A model generated the notes under the pieces. The model was not told where the DNA came from and searched no databases. It worked only from the letters and a program-made list of their open reading frames with translations. The position numbers and the translations under genes were made by a program. DNA of 64,000 nucleotides from Cytophagales bacterium Alg240-R148 (lineage in GTDB: Bacteria; Bacteroidota; Bacteroidia; Cytophagales; Cyclobacteriaceae), in NCBI GenBank assembly GCA_900537185.1, contig LS999828.1:498706-562705 (forward strand), written 5' to 3'. Of this stretch, positions 1 through 8,069 are shown in pieces; within the stretch, counting starts at the first letter, position 1; every line of letters begins with the position of its first letter.

Positions 1-134
1 TGGTTGATACAAAGTACATTGGTGATATAGTCCTTGCGAATACCAAAGTCTAAATAAATCAAGGGTACTGTAAAATAGCTACTCAAAATAGCAGCAACCA
101 GTACAACAGAGATTATTTGTTTCAACCTTTTCAC
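1..134 (-). CDS. Small membrane protein, C-terminus cut by window edge
   Basis: Forty-four residues are visible, starting from a GTG; the codon just before it is an in-frame TAG, so the start is this GTG or the TTG three codons later. The N-terminus is a basic residue cluster followed by a hydrophobic segment, then a motif of the form DYIxxVLCIN. I recall a family of small Bacteroidota proteins with this motif followed by a CNGKC motif, often near copper or TonB receptor genes, but the diagnostic second half lies outside the window. Function unknown. The upstream region carries an FNR-like site and a -7-like element. Confidence 0.55.
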   Translation of the reverse strand, partial: MKRLKQIISVVLVAAILSSYFTVPLIYLDFGIRKDYITNVLCIN

Positions 135-138
135 CTAA

Positions 139-203
139 CAAAAATGGCCAATTTACCTCCCAAAAAACATGAGTAAAATCACTTATGTGTATGATTGCCA
201 ATG
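139..203 (-). promoter_or_regulatory. Candidate FNR-type promoter of the left-edge gene
   Basis: A TGA-N6-TCA site (TGAGTAAAATCA, 170-181) lies 29.5 bp from a minus-strand CATTTTTG element (146-139), the same spacing as in the hemN, nosZ and MBL promoters of this window. A second half-site, TGATTG, begins at 192, exactly 22 bp from the first site, but its right half is not conserved. The predicted transcript would start almost at the GTG, unlike the 18-22 nt leaders elsewhere, so this copy is weaker. Confidence 0.35.
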
Positions 204-392
204 TTTTTACAACTTAGTGCGCCGCACTTTACTTTAGATTTAATAGGTCGTTCTCGTTCCTTCTTATTTATTAGTTGCATCAATTTCTAGGCTCCTACAT
301 TTAAGGACTTAAAACAATGTTTATTGACATAAAGCCTTTATATTTAGTACTGAAAACAATGAAGAAAAAAGCCATTGAGTAAAGTCTACACT

Positions 393-929
393 ATGAACAC
401 CCATCCAAAACCATCTATTAAATTAATTTTTCTGGTATTAATTGCATTTATTTTCACAGCGTGCTCAGATAAAAAAATAGAACAAGCAGCTATGTCAGAC
501 CCCGCTGAATTGAAACAATTCGAAACCAAGAACCCTTTGCCAGATTCTCTTACCTCTGGTTCCTCGTACTTGTCCGTTTATTCACAAATTTACATCATAG
601 AAAATAAAAGAAAACAAGACTTGGCAGTTACAGTTAGTTTAAGGAATTTGTCCAGAAAGGACTCCATTTACTTTACGGCCATTGAACATTTCGACACCTC
701 TGGTAAATTGGTAGCTTCATACGTTCAAAAACCCATCGTTCTACAGCCTCTACAGACAGTAGAAATTGTATTAAGCCAGTACGAATCTGTAGGAGAAACG
801 GGAGGAAACTTTATTTTCGATTGGCATAAACCTGCTGTAGCACCAAATCCGCTTTTTGAAGCCGTAATGATATCTACCATGGGCCAGCAAGGGCTGTCCT
901 TTGTTACTACCGGAACCACACTAAAATAA
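393..929 (+). CDS. DUF3124 family lipoprotein
   Basis: The protein has 178 residues. The N-terminus is a lipoprotein signal with lipobox FTAC, so the mature protein is probably membrane-anchored. From about residue 60 the sequence follows the DUF3124 pattern: YSQIYI, a VSLRN strand, a Y-V-x-KP-I-x-L-x-P segment, and GNFIFDW followed by EAVMIST and GLSF near the end. The function of DUF3124 is unknown. I chose the ATG that directly precedes the signal sequence rather than an upstream TTG. It lies 14 nt before the MarC gene, so the two are probably co-transcribed. Confidence 0.85.
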   Translation: MNTHPKPSIKLIFLVLIAFIFTACSDKKIEQAAMSDPAELKQFETKNPLPDSLTSGSSYLSVYSQIYIIENKRKQDLAVTVSLRNLSRKDSIYFTAIEHFDTSGKLVASYVQKPIVLQPLQTVEIVLSQYESVGETGGNFIFDWHKPAVAPNPLFEAVMISTMGQQGLSFVTTGTTLK

Positions 930-943
930 GGATCTACCCAGAA

Positions 944-1552
944 ATGATAGACTTCGTTGCTACTTACATTTTCTTTTTTGCCGTAATTGACCCTATCGGC
1001 ACAGTGCCTGTCTTTATTGCGGTTACCAACCGTTTTAACCCGGCAGAAAAGAGAAAAATTGCCATACGGGCTACGCTCATTGCTGCCGGTGTATTGTTGT
1101 TTTTTGTTGTTGCTGGTGAAATCATATTAGATGCCATCAACATTCCGCTTCCAGCCTTTCAAATTGCAGGTGGCGTGGTTTTATTTATGTTCGCTTTAAC
1201 TATGATTTTTGGTGAAAGCAAAGCAGAAGGTGAAATTAAGACTGTCAATAAAATTAATGACATTGCTGTTTTCCCTCTGGCCATGCCCTCATTGGCGAGC
1301 CCAGGTGCCATGTTAGTAGCTGTATTGTTAACTAAGAATGCCGATTTTAGTATCCTGCATCAAATGCAAACTTCCTTCATGATGCTGGCAGTGCTTATGA
1401 CTGCATTTTTTTTCATGCTTATCGCCGCTAAAATCAACAAGTTGATTGGCGATGGCGGCGCCAACATTATCAGCCGAGTTATGGGATTAATTTTGACAGC
1501 TGTAGCGGTTACCAATGTTCTAGAAGGGATTACAGAATATTTCTCTTTATAA
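944..1552 (+). CDS. MarC family integral membrane protein
   Basis: This 202-residue protein is mostly hydrophobic with about six predicted membrane segments. It matches the MarC/UPF0056 family, including the opening region with the IDPIGTVPVF motif and the FPLAMPSLASPGAM motif in the middle, which are characteristic. The family is thought to be transporter-like, but substrates are not established; the old link to multiple antibiotic resistance was withdrawn for E. coli MarC. Length is normal for the family. It follows the DUF3124 lipoprotein by 14 nt. Confidence 0.92.
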   Translation: MIDFVATYIFFFAVIDPIGTVPVFIAVTNRFNPAEKRKIAIRATLIAAGVLLFFVVAGEIILDAINIPLPAFQIAGGVVLFMFALTMIFGESKAEGEIKTVNKINDIAVFPLAMPSLASPGAMLVAVLLTKNADFSILHQMQTSFMMLAVLMTAFFFMLIAAKINKLIGDGGANIISRVMGLILTAVAVTNVLEGITEYFSL

Positions 1553-1559
1553 ATTGTAA

Positions 1560-1850
1560 TTACTCCTCGAGTAAATAGGACAGCTCTGTACTAGTTTTAC
1601 TTGGAATAAACTCTATAACATCAAAATCAGCTAAGCCAAATTTATAAAATGGATCTTGAACAAGCACCTCCATTAACACCTGTTTGTTTTCCATTTTTGA
1701 GAATATAACACCACCGGTTCGGGGCACTTTTTTACCAGAAGCTATAAAATTACCCAATTGGTATTGCTCGTCGAGGTAGGTGATGTGGTCTTCTAAGTAC
1801 CTTTCAACCTGCTCGAGAGGCACTTTATAAGTCAATGAAATTATGAACAT
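1560..1850 (-). CDS. YciI-like protein
   Basis: A 96-residue cytosolic protein with the YCII-related fold pattern: a first strand MFIISLTYKV, a His in EDHITYLDEQ, then ASGKKVPRTGGVIF, and an acidic DPFYKFGLADFDVIEF region near the end. The conserved His-Asp pairing of YciI proteins appears to be present. The reaction is unknown. It is convergent with the MarC gene 7 nt away and stands alone, separated from the molybdenum hydroxylase genes by a strong terminator. Confidence 0.8.
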   Translation of the reverse strand: MFIISLTYKVPLEQVERYLEDHITYLDEQYQLGNFIASGKKVPRTGGVIFSKMENKQVLMEVLVQDPFYKFGLADFDVIEFIPSKTSTELSYLLEE

Positions 1851-1903
1851 TTATGTTTTTTGTTAGCGGTATTCGCAAAACTAAAACAACCTATTACAAC
1901 TCA

Positions 1904-1937
1904 AAAAAAATGAGCAAAATACTTTGCTCATTTTTTT
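1904..1937. terminator. Bidirectional Rho-independent terminator
   Basis: A stem with arms AAAAAAATGAGCAAA and TTTGCTCATTTTTTT closes on a 4-nt loop. T-runs occur on both strands. It sits just downstream of the IorB-like gene on the minus strand and would end that operon. Confidence 0.85.
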
Positions 1938-1944
1938 AATGCCT

Positions 1945-4092
1945 TTAGCCCAAATCTATCATTTCGGCTTTGAAAGGTTGTTTGTACAACCGCTTGCCTG
2001 TGGCCGCGTGTATTGCATTGGCTACTGCACCACCAGCTGGTGGTAAAGAAGGTTCGCCCAGCCCTGTTGGGTCGTTGCTGGAAGCTACAAAATGAACGTC
2101 TACATTTGGTGCTTCATTCATTCTTATGAGTTTGTACTTATCAAAATTGGTATGTTGCGGCGTTCCATTGACGAATTCAAAATTACCTAATAATGCATGT
2201 CCTACCCCATCAATTACTCCACCCTGGATTTGATTAATGGCTGCATCTGGATTGACGACTATACCACAATCTACTGCGCAAACCACATTGGTAACCTTGA
2301 TTTCATTTTGAACTACTACAACTTCAGCTACCTCTGCTACATAGGTATTGTGGGAATAATACGCACTGAACCCTTTAAAGGTGTTTTTGGATTTGTTTCG
2401 CCAATTCGATTTTTCTGCTGCCAATTTGATTACACCTACAAATTTGTCCACGTCATAGTCCAAAGTACCAGTAGGGTTGTTTTTGGCTTGTTCCATCAAA
2501 GACAATCTGAAGTCGACTGGATCCTGCCCCAATTGAGCAGCCACTTCATCCAGAAAACTTTGCTCGGCAAATGCCAGAAAATTAGTAATTGGCGCCCGCC
2601 AAGCACCGGTCGTAATATTACTTTCTAAGTTGTGTGCTTCTACTAAATAATTGGCCATAGCAGCCGCTGGGAAATTATCTTGTCTGGTGGCATTGTTCAT
2701 GTTGATCCCCACTCCAGTAAGATGGTAGGCTGTCATTTTACCTTCTTTTAAAGCTGCTCTAAATTTGTATTTAGAGGCAGGCCGGTAGGTGCCTGCTGTC
2801 ATGTCATCTTCTCTAGTAAAAACCAATTTTACGGGTTTTTTACAAAGGTTCGATATTTCAGCCGCTTCTAAGACAAAATCTCCGTATAACCTTCGTCCAA
2901 AACCTCCCCCCATTCTGGTCATATCTATTTTGATGTCCTCCTCCGGACGATCCAGCAATGCCATTACTTTGCTGCGGGTCCATTCTGGAGTTTGGATCGG
3001 TCCTAACAGGTATACTTGCTCATCTGTAACATCCGCAAAGAAATTCATTGGTTCAAGGCAGTTATGAGGCAAAAATGGAGCTTCATAGGTTCTTTCCACA
3101 ATGGATTCAGCACCGTCCATTGCGCTTTTCACATTGCCATCGCTTCTCTTTGGGTCCGTACTTTTTTTATCCAACAAGGCACGCATCTTTTGGTCGTGTT
3201 CTACCGTAGACTCCAATTGGTTGTTTTCTGCCCGCCATTTGGGCTGAAGTTTTTTCTGCCCTTTTATAGCAGCCCAAGTTGAGTTAGCCAAAACGGCAAT
3301 TTTATCTCCAAACTTAATGGTTTTTTGTACCCCTTCTACCTTCAACGCCTCCGCATCGTCATACCCATCCAACTTCAGGCCAAACGAAGGAGGCCTGAGT
3401 ACTACGGCGTGCACCATTCCTTCCTTTTTAGTATCGATGCCATACAAATGCTCACCGGCCAAAATTTTATTGAGGTCTACATTTTTCTTACTTTTGCCTA
3501 TTATTTTAAATGTACTAGGATCTTTTAAGGTTACATCTTCGGGTAAAGGCAAGGCTGCTGCTGCAACTGCTAAATCGCCATACGATAGTTTTTCTCCTTT
3601 ATCATTGTAAACAAATCCATTTTCTGTGCTGCAAGAGGCTTCTGTTACCTTCCATTGTTGGGCTGCGGCTTGAACCAACACTGCCCGAGCGGTAGCGCCC
3701 GCTGTACGCAGCCCCTTCCAGCCCTGCCGTATGGATTGGCTTCCTCCGGCTACCTGTCTTTTGTATAGTACAGCATCAAAGGGTGCTTGCACTACTGTTA
3801 CTTTTTCCCAATCTACATCGAGCTCTTCTGCCACAATCATGGGCATTGAAGTTTTAACATTTTGTCCAATTTCCGGGTTTGGCGATTGGATGGACACTTC
3901 TCCATTGTTTGCGATGGTCAGAAATGCATTCATTTCATACCACGCATCTGCTGGTGGAAGTGCCGGAAGAACTTCTTTCTTTTCGGGAGAACAAGCGCTC
4001 AACCAATTAAAACTAATTAGCAACCCGCCTCCTGCTGCTGCCGATACCTTAAGAAAAGACCTTCTGTTGTAGGATGTTTTGATACTTGTCAT
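1945..4092 (-). CDS. Molybdenum hydroxylase large subunit, IorB type
   Basis: The protein has 715 residues. The N-terminus carries a Tat signal (NRRSFLK, then a hydrophobic stretch and AC), so the enzyme is probably folded in the cytoplasm and exported. The body is a xanthine dehydrogenase-family molybdopterin-binding subunit: GGGFGRR in the middle and a GEPSLPPAGGAVANA segment near the C-terminus, whose Glu corresponds to the catalytic base of the family. Isoquinoline 1-oxidoreductase beta and membrane aldehyde dehydrogenases share this architecture. The substrate cannot be read from the sequence. The small iron-sulfur subunit lies 18 nt upstream. Confidence 0.9.
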   Translation of the reverse strand: MTSIKTSYNRRSFLKVSAAAGGGLLISFNWLSACSPEKKEVLPALPPADAWYEMNAFLTIANNGEVSIQSPNPEIGQNVKTSMPMIVAEELDVDWEKVTVVQAPFDAVLYKRQVAGGSQSIRQGWKGLRTAGATARAVLVQAAAQQWKVTEASCSTENGFVYNDKGEKLSYGDLAVAAAALPLPEDVTLKDPSTFKIIGKSKKNVDLNKILAGEHLYGIDTKKEGMVHAVVLRPPSFGLKLDGYDDAEALKVEGVQKTIKFGDKIAVLANSTWAAIKGQKKLQPKWRAENNQLESTVEHDQKMRALLDKKSTDPKRSDGNVKSAMDGAESIVERTYEAPFLPHNCLEPMNFFADVTDEQVYLLGPIQTPEWTRSKVMALLDRPEEDIKIDMTRMGGGFGRRLYGDFVLEAAEISNLCKKPVKLVFTREDDMTAGTYRPASKYKFRAALKEGKMTAYHLTGVGINMNNATRQDNFPAAAMANYLVEAHNLESNITTGAWRAPITNFLAFAEQSFLDEVAAQLGQDPVDFRLSLMEQAKNNPTGTLDYDVDKFVGVIKLAAEKSNWRNKSKNTFKGFSAYYSHNTYVAEVAEVVVVQNEIKVTNVVCAVDCGIVVNPDAAINQIQGGVIDGVGHALLGNFEFVNGTPQHTNFDKYKLIRMNEAPNVDVHFVASSNDPTGLGEPSLPPAGGAVANAIHAATGKRLYKQPFKAEMIDLG

Positions 4093-4110
4093 GTCTAGAG
4101 ATTTAGGGAG

Positions 4111-4551
4111 TTAACTAGCTTTTATGGCTGCTTTAATTTTAAGATAGGTACCGCACCTGCATATATTACCGCTCATGGTGGCTTCAATTTGTTCCTCTGT
4201 TGGATTAGGGTTGCTCTCCAACATAGCTGCTGCAGTCATGATTTGACCAGCCTGGCAATAACCACATTGTGGTACGTCCATGGCGCGCCATGCTTCTTTC
4301 AATGGGTGGCCCTCATCTATTCCTTCAATTGTAGTTATTTTCTTATCTCCCACAGCAGATACTGGGAAAGAGCAAGACCGTATTGCATTTCCATCCATAT
4401 GAACAGTGCAAGCACCGCATTGGCCAATTCCACAACCGAATTTAGTACCAACTAAATCCAAAGTATCTCTTAATACCCACAGCAATGGGGTATCGGCATC
4501 AACCTGTACTGTTTGTGGCTTTCCATTTACTTCTATCGAATATGAGGGCAT
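4111..4551 (-). CDS. 2Fe-2S subunit of molybdenum hydroxylase, IorA type
   Basis: This 146-residue protein has two 2Fe-2S centres. The plant-type centre is CGIGQCGACTV with a downstream Cys in RSCSF. The second, alpha-helical centre has CGYCQAGQ and CRCGTY. Length and motif order match IorA and CoxS-like subunits. It passes electrons from the molybdenum subunit encoded 18 nt downstream. There is no signal peptide, so it probably travels with the Tat-tagged large subunit. No cytochrome partner gene is adjacent; the next gene upstream is an unrelated sensor kinase. Confidence 0.93.
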   Translation of the reverse strand: MPSYSIEVNGKPQTVQVDADTPLLWVLRDTLDLVGTKFGCGIGQCGACTVHMDGNAIRSCSFPVSAVGDKKITTIEGIDEGHPLKEAWRAMDVPQCGYCQAGQIMTAAAMLESNPNPTEEQIEATMSGNICRCGTYLKIKAAIKAS

Positions 4552-4627
4552 AATAAAGTTTTTTTGATACAGAGGTATACAATTTAAGATTGTTTGAACG
4601 AAATATCAATGATTTGCCCTTTCTATT

Positions 4628-7600
4628 TTAAGCAGGAATATTTATAACAAAAGTACTACCCAAATATTCCTCAGATTTTAGCTGCACGGTTCCTTTCATT
4701 TTGGATACTGCATCCCTTAAAATATACAGCCCTAACCCCGAACCATTGGCTTTGTTGTTGGCTCTATAGAACATATCAAAAACTTTTCTCTGGTATTCTT
4801 TTTTAATCCCTATGCCATTGTCTTGCACTACAATTTCACAACGCCCTTTAACCACCTGGCAGGACACAACAACTTCTTGTTTTTTCTTTTGCTGGTCTTG
4901 AAATTTAATGGCATTGGAAAGCAAATTATTCAGGACAATCCTCAACCTTACTTCGTCCATTTTAATGAACAAATCTGGCGCTACTTTAATTTCTATGTGG
5001 ATGCTGTCAAAATTATCAGAATAGCTCAAATCATGTACAATCTCTTCTATAAAAGGCCGCAATAGGATGTTTTTCTTTTTCACCAATAGCCGGGCATTTC
5101 TAGAATAATTGATAACATCTTTAATAAATGACTCGAGTTTGTAGGCACTTTCAGTAATCTTACTAAACAGAAGGTTTTGGTCGTCGTCTTTTGATTCCAT
5201 CATGCCAACATTTGCCAACCCTCTTATACTTTTAAGTGGGGCCATTAAATCATGTGATGCAGAATAAACGAATTTATCTAGCTCGTGGTTTCTAGAGGCC
5301 AATAACGCATTGGAATTTCGAAGGGAGGCAGTGCGCTCATTTATCAACATTTCCAATTTTAATTGCCGCTTCAATTGAATTTTTATGGTCCACCAGCGAG
5401 TTAAATACATCAACCCTCCTACGACTAAAAATATCGCAGTAAAAAACCAAATAGATTTATAAAATGGATTTACAATAGTAAATTGCATTTCCAAGGGACT
5501 GCTTTCAATAAAGTTGCCCGATTTATGGGCAAGAATAACCAGTCGGTATTTACCACTTCCCAAAAATGAAAAACTAAGCTCATTTTTTTTCATTGCACCC
5601 GATTGTAATATGTTTTGCTGGTCATCGAATAATTGGTATGAAAACCGCACATCTTCTAAAGGAAAAGCAGCTGTGGTAAAACCAAATGCCAATGCCTTGT
5701 TGGTAATAAAACTCCGTTTTTTGGTCGATTGGTTTTTTCCGTCAAATACAACTTTGTTTAGTACGGGTTGGGGAGTACTCGTTAAGGTCCGAATGTTGGC
5801 AGTTGACTTGGAAATCCCTCTTGCCAAACTCAGCCATAAATTGGCCTTAGAATCTATGAACAACCCTCTGTTAATAATGGTATTAGATTTCAAGCCTACC
5901 GATTCATTGTAAAATGAAAAGGTTTTGTTTTTTAGGTCGTAGCGAAATAGCCCTTTGGTATTCGAAAACCAAATCCATTCGTTGATTGGGTCTTTTTCTA
6001 CATTGCCTACTTGCAAGTTGCTGTACAAAGACAACTCTATTTTTTCGAGAGAATCGTAGGTATACCGCAACAGGCCTTGTGAAGTTGCCAACCAAACCAC
6101 TGAATCCCCAAAAGCAATATCGTTCACCTCTAAAGATTCTTCCACTAAAAAAGGGGCCTGTATGCTGATATTGTAGAAAACAGAATCGTTGGGTGCTTGG
6201 TAGTACAAGTAGTGGTCTTTGCTAAGCCCGCCTACAAAAACACCTTTATCATTGGCTCTAACAATGTTCATCTCCTTGTTGATTCCATGTTGAGGGCCAA
6301 AAACCTTTACATTTAATTTTTTATCAATGTATAGTAGTTGTGGTATGGATTCTTGTGCTACCCATACGTTCCCTTTGGGATCTTCGTCCAACTCAAAAAT
6401 TAAATTCTCTCTTTCTCCTAAAGACTTGGTGTGAAAATTCCTTTCTTCATCCATAAAAATGACTTGGTTGGCATTGGATATCCACAAGCCATTCTCAATA
6501 CTCTCCAGACCCAAATATTGTGCATTCAAGTCTTTTTTGATGGACCGAACCGCATTGGTAGCTATTTGGAGTTCTAAAAGTTCATTTTTTGTACAAAAAA
6601 AGATACTATTTTGCGATTCAGACTCTTCTATGGATTGAATCACCGCTCCGCTGTGTTCTGCAGTGGGGGTGTAAAACGATTTGGTGTGAAAAAGGTAGAC
6701 CCCTGATTCTGTACTAACCCACACACTGCCATCCCCCGCTTCAAAAATACTTTCTACAACTGAAAGCCCAGAAGTAACCAACTCAAACTGCCAACCGACC
6801 TTCTTTTTATAGCCTAAATACAACATACCAGTATTGGAAGCCACCATTACTGTACCAGTGGTTAGTTCTTTTATAAAAGAGAGGTTGTCTTCATCAAAAA
6901 TCTTATTGAATTGTAATGCGCCTTCCGTTTTACTTATTTTAAATAACCCTTGCCTAGTAGCCATCCAATACTGGTCGTCTACCTTGGTTACATGGCTGAT
7001 TTCATGGAAGTCGACGGAAGTTTGTAGAGTGTCAAAAACATCTTCTTCCTTGTTATAATTATAAAAATTACCTCTTTGGCTGCAAATAGTTAGTTCATTT
7101 TCCCATTCAAAGAAACTAAAAGATTGCACAAAACTGGTGGTAATGTCTTGGCTCGAAAAGCCGTACCGTTTTAACTTTCCTTTCGAAAACTTTGAAATCG
7201 CTCCGGGTTCAGAAATCCAAAGGGCACTGTCTTTGGTGGTATGTAGGTCTTTGGGGTACCAAACTTTACCTTTTTCAGGCTTGCGTGCTCCTTCGAATAC
7301 AGAAGTTAGAAAAACAGAATCTTCCGATTGTTGCAATAGTCCAATGCCCAAATCATAAACCACATAAATCTGATTTTGTTGGTCTTTAAAAAAACTTTTT
7401 ATGTATTGGGAGTATACAGATCCAAAGTAATTTTTAAAAGTTATACCATCGTAAGATACCAGTCCATTGTCTGTCCCAATCCAAATCAAACCATTTTTGT
7501 CTTGAACCACCGCTTTAACCAAATCAGAACCAACAACTTCTCCTTCATACCGAATCATATTGTACTGTTGCGCATGAACACAAAACACAACTAACCAACA

Positions 7601-7630
7601 AAAAGACAATACAAAAAAGAATTTATTCAT
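4628..7630 (-). CDS. Propeller-type sensor histidine kinase
   Basis: The protein has 1000 residues. After a signal peptide ending near VHAQ comes a long periplasmic region with regulator-propeller repeats (for example DKNGLIWIGTDNGL). A Y_Y_Y-like beta domain lies at about 640-720 and one membrane segment at about 735-755. The cytoplasmic part has a HisKA domain with phosphoacceptor His793 in SASHDLMAPLK and an ATPase domain with NNLLSNAIKF, QDNGIGI and GSGLGLYI. Unlike many Bacteroidota hybrid sensors, it has no receiver or AraC domain, and no response regulator gene is adjacent, so its output partner is unknown. Confidence 0.92.
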   Translation of the reverse strand: MNKFFFVLSFCWLVVFCVHAQQYNMIRYEGEVVGSDLVKAVVQDKNGLIWIGTDNGLVSYDGITFKNYFGSVYSQYIKSFFKDQQNQIYVVYDLGIGLLQQSEDSVFLTSVFEGARKPEKGKVWYPKDLHTTKDSALWISEPGAISKFSKGKLKRYGFSSQDITTSFVQSFSFFEWENELTICSQRGNFYNYNKEEDVFDTLQTSVDFHEISHVTKVDDQYWMATRQGLFKISKTEGALQFNKIFDEDNLSFIKELTTGTVMVASNTGMLYLGYKKKVGWQFELVTSGLSVVESIFEAGDGSVWVSTESGVYLFHTKSFYTPTAEHSGAVIQSIEESESQNSIFFCTKNELLELQIATNAVRSIKKDLNAQYLGLESIENGLWISNANQVIFMDEERNFHTKSLGERENLIFELDEDPKGNVWVAQESIPQLLYIDKKLNVKVFGPQHGINKEMNIVRANDKGVFVGGLSKDHYLYYQAPNDSVFYNISIQAPFLVEESLEVNDIAFGDSVVWLATSQGLLRYTYDSLEKIELSLYSNLQVGNVEKDPINEWIWFSNTKGLFRYDLKNKTFSFYNESVGLKSNTIINRGLFIDSKANLWLSLARGISKSTANIRTLTSTPQPVLNKVVFDGKNQSTKKRSFITNKALAFGFTTAAFPLEDVRFSYQLFDDQQNILQSGAMKKNELSFSFLGSGKYRLVILAHKSGNFIESSPLEMQFTIVNPFYKSIWFFTAIFLVVGGLMYLTRWWTIKIQLKRQLKLEMLINERTASLRNSNALLASRNHELDKFVYSASHDLMAPLKSIRGLANVGMMESKDDDQNLLFSKITESAYKLESFIKDVINYSRNARLLVKKKNILLRPFIEEIVHDLSYSDNFDSIHIEIKVAPDLFIKMDEVRLRIVLNNLLSNAIKFQDQQKKKQEVVVSCQVVKGRCEIVVQDNGIGIKKEYQRKVFDMFYRANNKANGSGLGLYILRDAVSKMKGTVQLKSEEYLGSTFVINIPA

Positions 7631-7823
7631 GAATAAATAGGATGTTTTTCTCTATAATATACAAATTATTATCAAAAAACGGGCATGGAAAAAGTTGGAA
7701 TAATTGTGTAACCACAAGTGTCCATAGTTCATCCGTCTCTATAACCGCAGAGCATCCTTTTTAAAAATGTTAGACTTAATATCTTAACTTATTATAAAGA
7801 CATTCAAACTAAACCCATAGGAT

Positions 7824-8069
7824 ATGTTAGGATATATGATAAAGTCTTTAGAAATCAACCGGGCCATTAACAACCGCGACAACTTTAAAAGGCAAGACGT
7901 ACCAACCAAAAAAACTTACTTTAAATTCAAAAAAGCCCCAGCAGACCTATTAAAAAAAATCAGATCACAACAACTGGCAGAATCAAAAAGTCGTTCGATA
8001 AAAAAAGGAATCCTACTCTTTGTTATAGTGCTGGTGGCTGCTACTTCTATGGTTATTTTGATGGTTTGA
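7824..8069 (+). CDS. Small C-terminally anchored membrane protein
   Basis: An 81-residue protein with a basic, Lys-rich first two thirds (KKTYFKFKKAPADLLKK) and one hydrophobic segment at the extreme C-terminus (ILLFVIVLVAATSMVILMV), so it is predicted to be tail-anchored. I do not recognise a family. An alternative ATG lies five codons in. Its last 17 nt overlap convergently with the cyclase gene. Reality is supported only by the plausible composition and the membrane anchor. Confidence 0.5.
   Translation: MLGYMIKSLEINRAINNRDNFKRQDVPTKKTYFKFKKAPADLLKKIRSQQLAESKSRSIKKGILLFVIVLVAATSMVILMV

Noticed and set aside
359-382. Seven-residue open frame MKKKAIE before the DUF3124 gene
   Set aside because: Too short to support as a leader peptide, with no attenuator-like hairpin after it.
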